Shown here: piece after piece, positions 25,131 to 34,730 of the stretch
Position numbering within the stretch: the first letter of the stretch is position 1
Layout of the letters: each line of letters opens with the position of its first letter
Assembly (NCBI GenBank): GCA_017509245.1
Contig: JAFWQC010000109.1
Coordinates: forward strand, 1-44,260
Direction: 5' to 3'
Length of the DNA: 44,260 bases
From: Clostridiales bacterium
Lineage (GTDB): Bacteria; Bacillota; Clostridia; Saccharofermentanales; Saccharofermentanaceae
Program-made: the position numbers and the translations under genes
The notes under the pieces: model-generated
What the model was told of the DNA's origin: nothing
Seen by the model: only the letters and a program-made list of their open reading frames with translations
Database searches by the model: none

Positions 25131-25508
25131 ATGAGCAAGTATCGTATTACAGTTGAAGGTAAGACATATGAGATGGATGTAGAGCTTATAGGAGCAAACG
25201 GCGCAGCTGTTCAGCCTGTAGCAAAGGCAGCTCCTGCAGTTGCAGCTCCCAAGGCAGCACCTGCTCCCGTAGCAGCAAAGCCCGCTGAAGTTGGTTCAGG
25301 CTCTGTTGTAGCACCTATGCCCGGTACAATCCTTAAGGTTTTGAAGGCAGCAGGTGACGCAGTTAAGGCAGGCGAAGTTGTTCTTATCCTTGAAGCAATG
25401 AAGATGGAAAACGAGATCACAGCCCCCGTTGACGGTACTATCGGATCTCTTAGCCTTACCGAAGGTTCTACAGTTGCAGGCGGCGACTTGCTCTTCGATG
25501 TTAAGTGA
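25131..25508 (+). CDS. Biotin carboxyl carrier protein (1.3S type)
   Basis: A 125-residue carrier. An Ala/Pro-rich flexible linker (about residues 22-58) leads to a biotinyl domain with [15 protein letters not shown], whose Lys is the biotinylation site. The layout matches transcarboxylase 1.3S and decarboxylase gamma carriers. GGAG lies 8 bases before ATG 25131. It shuttles carboxyl groups between the 12S-type and 5S-type subunits on either side in the operon. Confidence 0.96.
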   Translation: MSKYRITVEGKTYEMDVELIGANGAAVQPVAKAAPAVAAPKAAPAPVAAKPAEVGSGSVVAPMPGTILKVLKAAGDAVKAGEVVLILEAMKMENEITAPVDGTIGSLSLTEGSTVAGGDLLFDVK

Positions 25509-25517
25509 GGTCATTTA

Positions 25518-26912
25518 ATGTCTGAACTTTTTAGTACAAACAAGAAACTTCTTATAACAGATACTATCTTAAGAGACGCGCATCAGAGCCAGGCAGCCAC
25601 AAGAATGAAGCTTGAAGATATGCTTCCTGCATGCGAGATCCTGGATTCTATCGGTTATTACTCGATCGAGTGCTGGGGCGGAGCTACTTTCGACTCCTGC
25701 ATGAGATTCCTTAATGAAGATCCGTGGGAAAGACTCAGAATTCTCCGCAAGGCTCTTCCCAATACAAAGCTTCAGATGCTCCTGCGCGGCCAGAACCTTT
25801 TGGGTTACCGCCACTATGCAGACGATATGGTTGAGGCTTTCTGCGCTAAGTCTATCGAAAACGGTATCGATATAGTCCGTATTTTCGATGCGCTCAACGA
25901 TATAAGAAATATGGAAGCATCGATCAAGGCAGTTAAGAAGTACGGCGGCATCGTTGAAGCTGCAATGAGCTACACGACAAGCCCTGTACATAACGAGGAT
26001 TACTTCGTTGATAAGGCTGTCATCTTAGAGCAGATGGGCGCTGATACGATCTGCATCAAGGATATGGCAAACCTGCTTCTTCCTGCAGATGCATATTCAC
26101 TCGTTAAGAAACTTAAGGAGAAGGTATCTATTCCGATCCATCTCCATACTCATAACACGACAGGTACAGGCGCAATGGTTTACCTCATGGCTGCCCAGGC
26201 AGGTGTTGATATCGTAGACTGCGCATTATCACCTTTCGCAAACGGCACATCACAGCCTGCTACAGAGTCTCTCGTAGCTACTCTCCGCGGCACAGAACGT
26301 GACACGGGCCTTGATCTTGTTAAGCTCAATCAGGCTGCAGTTCACTTCAAGGGCGTCGCCGCAAAGATGGAAGCTGCAGGAACGATCAGTTCCAAGGTTC
26401 TCCGTGTAGATCCTAATACTCTTTTGTATCAGGTACCTGGCGGAATGCTCTCAAACCTTTTATCTCAGCTTAAGCAGGCTAATGCAGAAGACAGGATGGA
26501 AGAGGTATTGCAGGAAGTTCCCCGTGTGCGTGAAGACTTCGGTTTCCCGCCGCTCGTAACTCCTACAAGCCAGATCGTCGGTTCGCAGGCAGTTTTCAAT
26601 GTCCTCATGGGACGCTATAAGACATTTACAAAAGAATCCAAGGGACTTCTCCGCGGTGAATACGGCCAGCTCCCGGGTGTTGTAAATGAAGAGATCCGCA
26701 AAGCCGCAATCGGCTCTGACGAGGTCATCACTTGCCGTCCTGCAGATCTTCTTCAGCCTGAGCTTGATACGATCAAGGAACAGTACAAGGACATCGCCAA
26801 GAGTGAAGAGGATGTTCTCTCATGTGCAATGTTCCCTCAGGTCGCTCCCGAATTCATCAAGAAGAGAGACGGACTTGATGCAAAAGAGATCACGGTAGAG
26901 TGGGTTAAGTAA
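25518..26912 (+). CDS. Pyruvate/oxaloacetate carboxyltransferase (5S/OadA type)
   Basis: A 464-residue HMGL-like TIM-barrel subunit plus the conserved C-terminal domain. ILRDAHQSQAATRM near residue 17 carries the metal-binding Asp. CIKDMANLLLP near residue 176 carries the carbamylated-type Lys, and HLHTHNTTG near 208 the metal His pair. It lacks the fused biotin domain of many OadA proteins because the carrier is separate. It fits transcarboxylase 5S or pyruvate carboxylase subunit B. GAGG precedes ATG 25518. It should exchange carboxyl groups between pyruvate and biotin, linking oxaloacetate to methylmalonyl-CoA/propionyl-CoA. Confidence 0.93.
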   Translation: MSELFSTNKKLLITDTILRDAHQSQAATRMKLEDMLPACEILDSIGYYSIECWGGATFDSCMRFLNEDPWERLRILRKALPNTKLQMLLRGQNLLGYRHYADDMVEAFCAKSIENGIDIVRIFDALNDIRNMEASIKAVKKYGGIVEAAMSYTTSPVHNEDYFVDKAVILEQMGADTICIKDMANLLLPADAYSLVKKLKEKVSIPIHLHTHNTTGTGAMVYLMAAQAGVDIVDCALSPFANGTSQPATESLVATLRGTERDTGLDLVKLNQAAVHFKGVAAKMEAAGTISSKVLRVDPNTLLYQVPGGMLSNLLSQLKQANAEDRMEEVLQEVPRVREDFGFPPLVTPTSQIVGSQAVFNVLMGRYKTFTKESKGLLRGEYGQLPGVVNEEIRKAAIGSDEVITCRPADLLQPELDTIKEQYKDIAKSEEDVLSCAMFPQVAPEFIKKRDGLDAKEITVEWVK

Positions 26913-27004
26913 ATACTGCTTTTGAAGTATATTCTTATACCTGCATCGCTTTGTTACCGGATCAACTGATGACATTAAAGTGCAAAAAGGCATTCATATA
27001 AGAT

Positions 27005-27040
27005 AAGGGCTGTCGCATATTCTCTTGCGGCAGTCCTTTT
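27005..27040 (+). terminator. Terminator of the carboxyltransferase operon
   Basis: AAGGGCTGTCGC (27005-27016) pairs, with wobbles, with GCGGCAGTCCTT (27027-27038), then TTTT. Confidence 0.75.
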
Positions 27041-27055
27041 ACTTCGGAACTTTTA

Positions 27056-27102
27056 TGGCTGACGTTTGCTTTGAAGTGTTTGTGGCTGACGTTTGCTTTG
27101 AA
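27056..27102. repeat. Two 20-bp direct repeats
   Basis: The same 20 bases, beginning TGGCTGACGTT, occur at 27056-27075 and 27083-27102 with a 27-base period, between two convergent terminators. No coding role is evident. Confidence 0.8.
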
Positions 27103-27130
27103 TTTTTTGCAGTTGATGAGATAGCCTTTG

Positions 27131-27162
27131 CAAAATAAAGCCTCCCCAAAAAGAGGAGGCTT
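27131..27162 (-). terminator. Terminator of the symporter gene
   Basis: AAGCCTCC (27138-27145) pairs with GGAGGCTT (27155-27162). On the minus strand the hairpin is followed by TATTTT. It lies about 30 bases after the symporter stop. Confidence 0.8.
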
Positions 27163-27190
27163 AGAAGCTTTTGCAAAAAACTTTAACGTA

Positions 27191-28762
27191 TTACTCTTCG
27201 CCGGCGGGAGCGTTCTCGGGAAGAGAGTATCTCTTCTCGACTGTAACTGTCTCATCGTAGCAGGAGAAGATGCCGTCAACCTTTTCCTTGGAAAGCTTGG
27301 GTATGATAAGGCTTACCAGAGGTACGATGACAAGGCCTGCAACCATTGTTACCGCACCGGCATTGATAGGAGATGCGATGAACTTTAAGAACATGTTTGC
27401 AACAGTAAAGCCGACACCGAAGATGAAGCATACCCATACGGAGAGCTTTGTTGTCTTCTTCCAGTAGAGACCCCAGAGGAAAGGAGCAAGGAAAGCACCT
27501 GCAAGAGCGCCCCATGAATAACCCATGAGCTGAGCGATGAACGTCGGAGGGTTAAGGGAGAGAAGTACTGAGACGAGGATGAAGAATACGAGGAGGAGAC
27601 GCATTGTGATGAGCTGTGTCTTCTCTCTCTTCTTCTTATCATCATTCTTCTTGGGCTTGATCTGCTCAATGAGGTCCAAAGTAACTGTAGAGCTCGATGT
27701 GAGAACGAGTGAAGACAGTGTGGACATTGAAGCAGAAAGAACGAGTACGATGACTACACCTACGAGGATCGTAGGAAGGTTTTCGAGCATTGTGGGGATG
27801 ATGGAGTCGTACATAACGGATCCGTCGTCCTTGTAGATTGCGGGGTTGCCTTCGTAAAGTCTTGCAAAGCCGCCTAAGAAGTAGCAGCCGCCTGCAACGA
27901 CAAATGCGAATACTGTTGAGATGATCGTTCCTGCCTTAACGGACTTCTCGTCCTTGATAGCATAGAACTTGCCGACCATCTGGGGAAGACCCCATGTACC
28001 GAGTGATGTAAGGATGATTACACCTAAGAGGTTCAGAGGATCAGGTCCGAAGAAGGATGTGAATGCACCCTGCATGCCTGCCGTGACGGGGAGATCAGAC
28101 TCTGTCTGTGAAAGTGTCGTGAGAGCTCCGAGGAAGCCGCCGTTGTTGTTAAGAACCGTAACGATAACTGCCGTGATGCCGAAGAGCATGATGATGCCCT
28201 GTACGAGATCGTTTACGACAGTTGCCATGTAACCGCCGAGGATTACATAGACGCATGTGAGAGCTGCCATAACGATGATGCAGATCTTATAGTCGATGTT
28301 GAATGCCATATTAAACAGTCTCGAAAGACCGTTATATACAGAAGATGTATAAGGGATAAGGAAGATGAAGGAGATGAGGGCAGCTGCTACACGAAGAGCC
28401 TTGCTGTCGAATCTCTTGCCGAAGAAGTCAGGCATTGTCTTTGATGACAGATGCTTTGTCATGACTCTTGTTCTTCTTCCCAGGATTATCCATGCGAGAA
28501 GTGAACCGATTACCGCGTTTCCGATACCGATCCATGTGGATGCGACGCCGTACTTCCAGCCGAACTGTCCTGCGTAGCCGATGAATACTACAGCGGAGAA
28601 GTAAGATGTGCCATAGCCGAATGCCGTGAGCCAGGGTCCTGCATTTCTGCCGCCCAATACGAAGCCCTCAACGCTGTTTGCCTTCTTGCGTGTCATGAGA
28701 CCGATTGCGATCATGACAGCGAAAAAGACTACAAGAAAGATGATCTTGATTGCTAGATCCAT
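27191..28762 (-). CDS. Sodium:solute symporter (SSS family)
   Basis: A 523-residue membrane transporter with about 13 helices. It begins with a hydrophobic helix and GLMTRKKANSVEGFVLGGRNAGPWL (split here: the R-x-x-x-x-x-G-F-x-L-G-G-R pattern near residue 30 is the family mark). GYGTSYFSAVVFIGYAG near residue 50 holds the sodium/substrate region of SSS proteins. It resembles PutP and monocarboxylate-type members; the substrate is not predictable, but the acyl-CoA synthetase upstream in the same direction suggests an organic acid. GAGGAAC precedes ATG 28762. Confidence 0.93.
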   Translation of the reverse strand: MDLAIKIIFLVVFFAVMIAIGLMTRKKANSVEGFVLGGRNAGPWLTAFGYGTSYFSAVVFIGYAGQFGWKYGVASTWIGIGNAVIGSLLAWIILGRRTRVMTKHLSSKTMPDFFGKRFDSKALRVAAALISFIFLIPYTSSVYNGLSRLFNMAFNIDYKICIIVMAALTCVYVILGGYMATVVNDLVQGIIMLFGITAVIVTVLNNNGGFLGALTTLSQTESDLPVTAGMQGAFTSFFGPDPLNLLGVIILTSLGTWGLPQMVGKFYAIKDEKSVKAGTIISTVFAFVVAGGCYFLGGFARLYEGNPAIYKDDGSVMYDSIIPTMLENLPTILVGVVIVLVLSASMSTLSSLVLTSSSTVTLDLIEQIKPKKNDDKKKREKTQLITMRLLLVFFILVSVLLSLNPPTFIAQLMGYSWGALAGAFLAPFLWGLYWKKTTKLSVWVCFIFGVGFTVANMFLKFIASPINAGAVTMVAGLVIVPLVSLIIPKLSKEKVDGIFSCYDETVTVEKRYSLPENAPAGEE

Positions 28763-28865
28763 GAAATTTGTTCCTCACTTTTCGCTTCTTCCACCCTCAA
28801 AATGAGAAGAAGCTTTTTATTCAAAAAATAAGCCTTATGCCTAATAAAGACACAAGACTTACATT

Positions 28866-30503
28866 TTAAGACTGATTTTCCTGTTCTACAAGTCTTTCTG
28901 CGCCATATCTCTTACGGAGAACGGGTTTTTCTATCTTGCCGGTCGCATTTCTCGGAACATCTGCCAGGATTATCTGCTTCGGCCTCTTGTAACGGGGAAG
29001 CTGAGTGCAGAATTTCTCGAGTTCTTCGACAGTGCAGTTGCTGCCGGGTTCGATCTCGACGATGGCACCTGTGATCTCGCCCAATCTCTTGTCGGGAAGA
29101 CCGATGACTGCAACGTCCTTAACCTTAGGATATTCCTGGAGGAAGTTCTCGATCTCGACAGGGTAGATGTTCTCACCGCCTGATACGATAACGTCCTTCT
29201 TACGGTCAACGAGGAAATAGAAGCCGTCCTCATCCTGGCGCGCCATGTCGCCGGTGAAGAGCCACCCGTCTCTCAATGTTTCCTTCGTTGCTTCAGGATT
29301 TCTGTAGTATTCGAGCATTACGCCCGGACCCTTAACGCAGAGTTCGCCTACCTCGCCCTGAGGTACTGTGTTGCCTGCCTCGTCAACGATCTTGCATTCC
29401 CAGCGGTAACCCGGAACGCCGATGGCGCCGACCTTGTGAGTATTTTCGAGACCTAAGTGAACGCAGCCGGGGCCGGTGGATTCAGAAAGGCCGTAGTTTG
29501 TGTCGTACTGGTGTGAAGGGAAGTAATCCTTCCAGTGACGGATAAGTGACGGAGGTACTGGCTGTGCGCCTATGTGCATAAGACGCCACTGATCAAGCTT
29601 GTAATCGGAGAGCTTTAATTCGCCGCGGTCAAGAGCATCAAGGATGTCCTGTGCCCACGGTACGAGGAGCCATACGATAGTGCACTGTTCGTCGGATGCT
29701 GCCTTTAAGATTACTTCAGGCTTTGTGCCCTTCAAAAGAACTGCCCTGCTGCATGTCCACAAGGAACCCATCCAGTGGAACTTAGCGCCCGTGTGATAAA
29801 GAGGCGGTATGCAGAGGAAGCAGTCGTTCTTGGTTGTCTCATGGTGTACGGCTTCCATCTCGGCTGCTTGTGTAAGGCTTCTGTGAGGGTGAAGGATAGC
29901 CTTGGGGAATCCTGTCGTGCCGGATGAGAAATAAATGGCTGCATAATCTTCTTCCTTCAGTTCGATCATGGGATCTCTTGAAGAATAATCAGCAACCTGC
30001 TGCCAGTAATTCTCTGCGAACTCGGGAGCCTGACCTTCACCTACGTAGAGGAGAAGTCTGTCCTTTGCGAGTTCTTCAGCGTTTATGTTAAGTCTGTCAA
30101 CGAACTCAGGTCCGAAGAACATGACGGAGATCTCTGCGAGGTCTGCGCAGTAGGAGATCTCATTTGCCGTATATCTGAAGTTGAAAGGAACTGCAATAGC
30201 GCCTGTCTTTAAAATACCGAAATAGATGGGAAGCCACTCAAGGCAGTTGAACATAAGGATTGCGACTTTGTCGCCCTTCTTGATTCCGCGTCCTAACAGC
30301 ATGTTTGCTACTCTGTTGGACTTCTCATCGAAGATCTGCCATGTGATCTCGTGACGGTAAGGCATGGACTTTGTCTGCTGGACAAGATCGAATTCCTTGA
30401 ATGAGATCTTTCTCGTATCCTCCATTGCGGGATTGAGCTCGATAAGAGCTACTTCATCGCCATGCTCTCTGGCATTGCGTCTTAACAAATCTGTTACAGG
30501 CAT
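28866..30503 (-). CDS. Acyl-CoA synthetase (AMP-forming)
   Basis: A 545-residue adenylate-forming enzyme that activates a carboxylic acid to its CoA thioester. The P-loop YFSSGTTGFPKAIL lies near residue 190, YGLSESTGPG near 343, and the C-terminal DRKKDVIVSGGENIYPVEIE and PRNATGKIEKPVLRKRY near 433 and 512 include the catalytic Lys. Length fits medium/long-chain or aryl ligases. GGGAGG precedes ATG 30503. It is transcribed with the sodium symporter 103 bases downstream, so import and activation of the same acid is plausible. Confidence 0.92.
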   Translation of the reverse strand: MPVTDLLRRNAREHGDEVALIELNPAMEDTRKISFKEFDLVQQTKSMPYRHEITWQIFDEKSNRVANMLLGRGIKKGDKVAILMFNCLEWLPIYFGILKTGAIAVPFNFRYTANEISYCADLAEISVMFFGPEFVDRLNINAEELAKDRLLLYVGEGQAPEFAENYWQQVADYSSRDPMIELKEEDYAAIYFSSGTTGFPKAILHPHRSLTQAAEMEAVHHETTKNDCFLCIPPLYHTGAKFHWMGSLWTCSRAVLLKGTKPEVILKAASDEQCTIVWLLVPWAQDILDALDRGELKLSDYKLDQWRLMHIGAQPVPPSLIRHWKDYFPSHQYDTNYGLSESTGPGCVHLGLENTHKVGAIGVPGYRWECKIVDEAGNTVPQGEVGELCVKGPGVMLEYYRNPEATKETLRDGWLFTGDMARQDEDGFYFLVDRKKDVIVSGGENIYPVEIENFLQEYPKVKDVAVIGLPDKRLGEITGAIVEIEPGSNCTVEELEKFCTQLPRYKRPKQIILADVPRNATGKIEKPVLRKRYGAERLVEQENQS

Positions 30504-30659
30504 CTGATATTCCTCCCTTTGTGCTTTATTTACTTAAATAAAGCCAAAGACAATAATATCATCGCAATCGGGGTTCGTCAAAATAATAAAATAATAAATA
30601 CAAAATCCGGTTCTAGTGTTCTATAATATAATGTCTTTTATAATCGGGAGGAGAGTCCT

Positions 30660-32402
30660 TTGATACCAAAATTACTTAAATCCTTACGCCAGTACAAGAG
30701 GGATACTATTCTTGCTCTTGTTTTTATTGTAGGCGAAGTAATACTTGAAGTTCTAATACCGTTCATTACGTCACCTATGGTCAACAGCATAGAGGCCGGT
30801 GCGCAGATGAATGACATCCTGAGGTCCGGAGTCTATATTGCGCTTGCCGCGATTGCATCTCTGGCATGCGGCGGTCTGGCAGGCAAGTATTCTGCACAGG
30901 CTTCAGCCGGTTTTGCAGGTAATCTCAGGGCCGACATCTTTAATAAGGTTCAGAAATTCTCATTCGGAAACATAGACAAGTTCTCTACATCGTCTCTTGT
31001 TACGAGAATGACAACCGATATTACGACAGTTCAGAACGCTTTCATGATGGCTATCAGGATTGCAGTAAGAGCACCGCTGATGTTTGCTTTTGCTATCGTC
31101 ATGGCATACGTGCTGGGCGGTTCATTGGCAACGACATTCCTTATCGTTGTTCCTGTAATGGGAGTTGGTCTTGTGATCATCGGAAGGCTTGCTATGCCTG
31201 CATTCCGTGCGGTTTTCAAAAAGTACGATAAACTCAACGAATCCATCGAGGAGAATGTGCGCGGCATGCGTGTCGTTAAAGGCTTTGCCAGGGAAGAGTA
31301 TGAGAAAGACAAATTCGGCAAGGCATCCTCCAACATCAGATTTGATTTTACAAAGGCAGAAAAGATCGTTGGTCTTAACTCACCTCTCATGGAGATGTGC
31401 CTTTTCTTCAATGTTGCGTTTATCCTTTATGTAGGTTCCAAACTGGTAATCGAAGGAAGAGGTGAGATCATCAATGTCGGTCAGATCTCCGCTTTGATGA
31501 CATACGGATTCCAGGTGCTTATGTCACTGATGATGGTATCTATGGTTTACGTTATGCTCACGATGTCCATAGAAGCTGTCAGACGTATCGTAGAAGTTCT
31601 TGATGAAGAACCTTCGATCACAAATCCCGAGAATCCTGTCATGGAAGTCGCTGACGGTTCCATCGATTTTACAGATGTGGCTTTCAAATATTCCGAGAAG
31701 GCTGCAAGAAATGCTTTATTTGATATTGATCTTCACATCGACAGCGGAATGTCGGTTGGTATTCTGGGCGGTACAGGTTCATCCAAGACTACTTTGATCC
31801 AGCTGATCCCGAGACTTTATGATGTAACTGAAGGTGAGGTAAGAGTCGGAGGCATACCCGTTAAGGATTACGACATCAAGACTTTAAGAGATGCCGTTTC
31901 CGTAGTTCTTCAGAAGAACGAACTGTTCTCCGGAACGATAGCCGAGAACCTCAGATGGGGTAATGAGAATGCCACTGATGAAGAACTCATTGAAGCCTGC
32001 AGGATTGCTCAGGCCGATGAGTTTATCTCATCTTTCCCTGACGGATATGATACTTATATCGAGCAGGGCGGCACAAACGTTTCCGGCGGTCAGAAGCAGA
32101 GACTCTGTATTGCGCGTGCTTTGATCAAGCGCCCGAAAATCCTTATACTCGACGACTCGACATCAGCCGTTGATACCAGAACCGATGCATTGATCAGAAA
32201 GGGATTTAAAGAATATATTCCTTCTACGACAAAGATCATTATCGCCCAGAGAGTTGCCTCAGTTCAGGAATGCGACATGATCATCATTATGGACGGCGGT
32301 ATGATCGCAGGCAAGGGCACTCACGAAGAACTCCTTGCATCGAACAGCATTTACCGTGAAATCTACGAAGAACAGACGAAGGGAGGATCAGGTGATGAGT
32401 AA
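30660..32402 (+). CDS. ABC exporter half-transporter, degenerate ATP site
   Basis: A 580-residue exporter: six membrane helices (about 15-320) and an ATPase domain. Walker A is GGTGSSKTTL, the signature NVSGGQKQRL is canonical, but Walker B ends ILDDSTSAVD (Asp replaces the catalytic Glu) and the switch His is Gln (IIIAQRVASV). This is the non-catalytic half of a heterodimeric multidrug-type exporter (BmrCD/LmrCD-like). The start is TTG 30660, five bases after GGGAGGAGAG; a perfect TATAAT lies at 30622-30627. It overlaps its partner by 8 bases. Confidence 0.94.
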   Translation: MIPKLLKSLRQYKRDTILALVFIVGEVILEVLIPFITSPMVNSIEAGAQMNDILRSGVYIALAAIASLACGGLAGKYSAQASAGFAGNLRADIFNKVQKFSFGNIDKFSTSSLVTRMTTDITTVQNAFMMAIRIAVRAPLMFAFAIVMAYVLGGSLATTFLIVVPVMGVGLVIIGRLAMPAFRAVFKKYDKLNESIEENVRGMRVVKGFAREEYEKDKFGKASSNIRFDFTKAEKIVGLNSPLMEMCLFFNVAFILYVGSKLVIEGRGEIINVGQISALMTYGFQVLMSLMMVSMVYVMLTMSIEAVRRIVEVLDEEPSITNPENPVMEVADGSIDFTDVAFKYSEKAARNALFDIDLHIDSGMSVGILGGTGSSKTTLIQLIPRLYDVTEGEVRVGGIPVKDYDIKTLRDAVSVVLQKNELFSGTIAENLRWGNENATDEELIEACRIAQADEFISSFPDGYDTYIEQGGTNVSGGQKQRLCIARALIKRPKILILDDSTSAVDTRTDALIRKGFKEYIPSTTKIIIAQRVASVQECDMIIIMDGGMIAGKGTHEELLASNSIYREIYEEQTKGGSGDE

Positions 32403-34371
32403 TAAACCCAATACTCCCAAGAAGCCTGTAGAGGCAGCACCCGCACCCGGCGGAAGACGCAGAGGCCCGGCTTCGATGTCCCAGGTCGTCGGATCCATGG
32501 GGAATCTTAAGAGAGCAGTAAAGTACTATATTAAGTGCTCTCCGCTCCTGTTTATTGTCATAGTTATCTGCGCTCTTGTAGGAGCCGTAACGGCAGCAGC
32601 TCCGGGCATACTGCTTCAGAAGATCACGGCTATTATCACTGCTACATATAAGTCAGGCGACTGGGCAGCAGCAAAGCCGCAGATCCTGTCTTATGTTATC
32701 CCGCTCATCTGCCTTTATGTTGTTGCAGTATCCTTAAGTATTCTGCAGTCACAGCTCCAGGCTCATCTGACACAGAGCTTCATGCACAGACTCAGAACGG
32801 ATCTTTTCAACAAGATGCAGTCACTGCCTCTCAGATACTTTGATACGCACAAGCACGGCGACATCATGAGCCATTATACAAACGATATCGACACCTTAAG
32901 GCAGATGGTATCAATGGCATTGCCTACCATCATAAGAGCGGGTGTTGTTGTAATCGCGGTTTTCGGTATCATGATCTACTACAGCTTGTGGATGACATTG
33001 ATAGTAATATTCGGAATCATTGTCATGATGATCGTTACGGGCAGGGTCGGCGCAGGTTCCGCCAAATACTTTATAAGACAGCAGAAGGCTGTAGCTGCTA
33101 CTGAGGGCTTTGTTCAGGAGATCATGAACGGACAGAAAGTAGTTAAGGTCTTCAACCATGAGAAGAAGGTTACCGACGAATTCAACAAGGTAAATGACGG
33201 CCTTGTTGATGACAGTGCGAAGGCAAACACATATGCGAATATTCTCGCTCCGATCATCAATAATATCGGTAATATTGTTTACGTTCTCCTCGCTGTAGGC
33301 GGAGGTATTATGATCGCTCTTCACACACCGAATATCTCGATCTCCGGTATGCTCTTCGACATCTCGCTCCTCGTACCGTTCCTCAACATGAGCAAGCAGT
33401 TCATGGGCAACATCAACCAGCTCACTATGCAGATGAACGCTATCGTTATGGCAGGAGCCGGTGCCCAGAGAATCTTCAGTCTCCTGGATCAGGAGCCTGA
33501 GACAGACGACGGCTATGTCACTCTTGTCAACGCAAATATCGCAGAAGACGGAACTATCACAGAAGCCGACCACAAGACAGGTCACTGGGCATGGAAACAT
33601 CCCCATAAGGCTGATGGCACTATCACATATACAGAACTCAAGGGTGACGTTATGCTTGATTCCGTTGACTTCGCATATGTTCCCGAAAAGCAGGTCTTGT
33701 ACGACGTCTCCGTTTTCGCAAAGCCGGGTCAGAAGGTTGCATTCGTCGGCGCCACAGGTGCAGGCAAGACCACGATCACCAACCTTATCAACCGCTTCTA
33801 CGATATTGCTGACGGTAAGATCCGTTATGACGGAATCAATGTCAACAAGATCAGGAAGAAGGACTTGAGAAGATCATTAGGACTCGTTCTGCAGGATACA
33901 AACCTCTTCACAGGAACCGTTATGGAGAACATCCGTTACGGCAGGCTCGACGCTACTGACGAAGAGTGTAAGGAAGCAGCAAGACTTGCAGGCGCGGCAG
34001 ACTTTATCGAGCGTCTCCCCGAAGGTTATAACACGATGCTCACCAACAACGGTTCCAACTTCTCGCAGGGCCAGAGACAGCTTCTCGCGATCGCGAGAGC
34101 CGCTGTTGCAGATCCGCCGGTAATGATCCTTGACGAGGCTACGTCTTCGATCGACACGCGTACAGAAGCGATCGTTCAGCGCGGCATGGACAAGCTCATG
34201 GAAGGCCGCACGGTATTCGTCATCGCGCACAGACTGTCGACCGTCATGAACTCCGATGTCATCATGGTATTGGATCACGGCAAGATCATCGAGCGCGGTT
34301 CACACGATCAGCTCATTGCAGAGAAGGGCACTTACTATCAGCTCTACACCGGCGCGTTCGAACTCGAGTAA
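32395..34371 (+). CDS. ABC exporter half-transporter, catalytic partner
   Basis: A 658-residue partner with a basic Pro-rich N-terminus, six membrane helices and an ATPase domain. Walker A is GATGAGKTTI, Walker B MILDEATSSID with the catalytic Glu, and the switch is IAHRLSTV; the signature is the altered NFSQGQRQLL. A linker insert of about 50 residues, rich in His, Trp and Thr (around 395-440), separates the two domains. ATG 32395 follows GGGAGG and overlaps the first gene's stop. The pair should form one heterodimeric pump; its substrate is unknown. Confidence 0.94.
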   Translation: MSNKPNTPKKPVEAAPAPGGRRRGPASMSQVVGSMGNLKRAVKYYIKCSPLLFIVIVICALVGAVTAAAPGILLQKITAIITATYKSGDWAAAKPQILSYVIPLICLYVVAVSLSILQSQLQAHLTQSFMHRLRTDLFNKMQSLPLRYFDTHKHGDIMSHYTNDIDTLRQMVSMALPTIIRAGVVVIAVFGIMIYYSLWMTLIVIFGIIVMMIVTGRVGAGSAKYFIRQQKAVAATEGFVQEIMNGQKVVKVFNHEKKVTDEFNKVNDGLVDDSAKANTYANILAPIINNIGNIVYVLLAVGGGIMIALHTPNISISGMLFDISLLVPFLNMSKQFMGNINQLTMQMNAIVMAGAGAQRIFSLLDQEPETDDGYVTLVNANIAEDGTITEADHKTGHWAWKHPHKADGTITYTELKGDVMLDSVDFAYVPEKQVLYDVSVFAKPGQKVAFVGATGAGKTTITNLINRFYDIADGKIRYDGINVNKIRKKDLRRSLGLVLQDTNLFTGTVMENIRYGRLDATDEECKEAARLAGAADFIERLPEGYNTMLTNNGSNFSQGQRQLLAIARAAVADPPVMILDEATSSIDTRTEAIVQRGMDKLMEGRTVFVIAHRLSTVMNSDVIMVLDHGKIIERGSHDQLIAEKGTYYQLYTGAFELE

Positions 34372-34392
34372 CGCATAGATAAAAGAATGTTT

Positions 34393-34424
34393 AAGAGGCT
34401 GTCCTTCACCGGACGGCCTTTTAG
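34393..34424 (+). terminator. Terminator of the ABC exporter operon
   Basis: AGGCTGTCC (34396-34404) pairs with GGACGGCCT (34411-34419) with one wobble, then TTTTAG. Confidence 0.8.
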
Positions 34425-34501
34425 TGCAGGTAAATACGATTATCCCCAATCAGCCGTTAAGCATATCTATAAGAGATTCCGGAAACTCGGTATGCTGTTG
34501 A

Positions 34502-34548
34502 AATGAGGCAACTGATGTGGCACACCCGCATCAGTTGCCTCATTTTTT
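34502..34548. other. Long intergenic hairpin 1
   Basis: 19-base arms at 34502-34520 and 34526-34544 pair with a single wobble around a 5-base loop and are followed by six T. It could be a terminator or the 3' end of a small RNA. It shares its outer arms with hairpin 2. Confidence 0.65.
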
Positions 34549-34576
34549 GTTGATAAACGATAAATAATGTTGCAGC

Positions 34577-34610
34577 AATGAGGCACTGCCGCATCGTTTG
34601 CCTCATTTTG
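34577..34610. other. Intergenic hairpin 2, related to hairpin 1
   Basis: AATGAGGCA (34577-34585) and TGCCTCATT (34599-34607) repeat the outer arms of hairpin 1, and the inner CCGCATC is also shared. The rest of the 34372-34810 gap holds only a terminator, a weak ATTTTCG/CGAAAAT pair near 34667-34692 and the promoter below. Confidence 0.55.
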
Positions 34611-34730
34611 GGTCGCACCTGCAGCTTTTGCCGTCAATTGTAAAATTTTGCCTATGTTTTGGCGTGATTTTCGCGCGCGGGGCCCGAAAATGAATCTTCC
34701 CGGAACGGCATCTTTGCCACAAATGCGAAC

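Noticed and set aside
27056..27102. The two 20-bp direct repeats as a CRISPR start
   Set aside because: Only two copies, 7-base spacer, no cas gene.
32911..33606. 231-codon antisense frame in the second ABC exporter gene
   Set aside because: It lies fully in a conserved exporter gene and encodes no recognisable domain.
8302..34723. The same 11-mer TTTGCCACAAA upstream of two promoters (8302-8312 and 34713-34723)
   Set aside because: The distance to the -10 differs (40 and 31 bases) and an 11-mer can recur by chance in 44 kb of AT-rich intergenic sequence.
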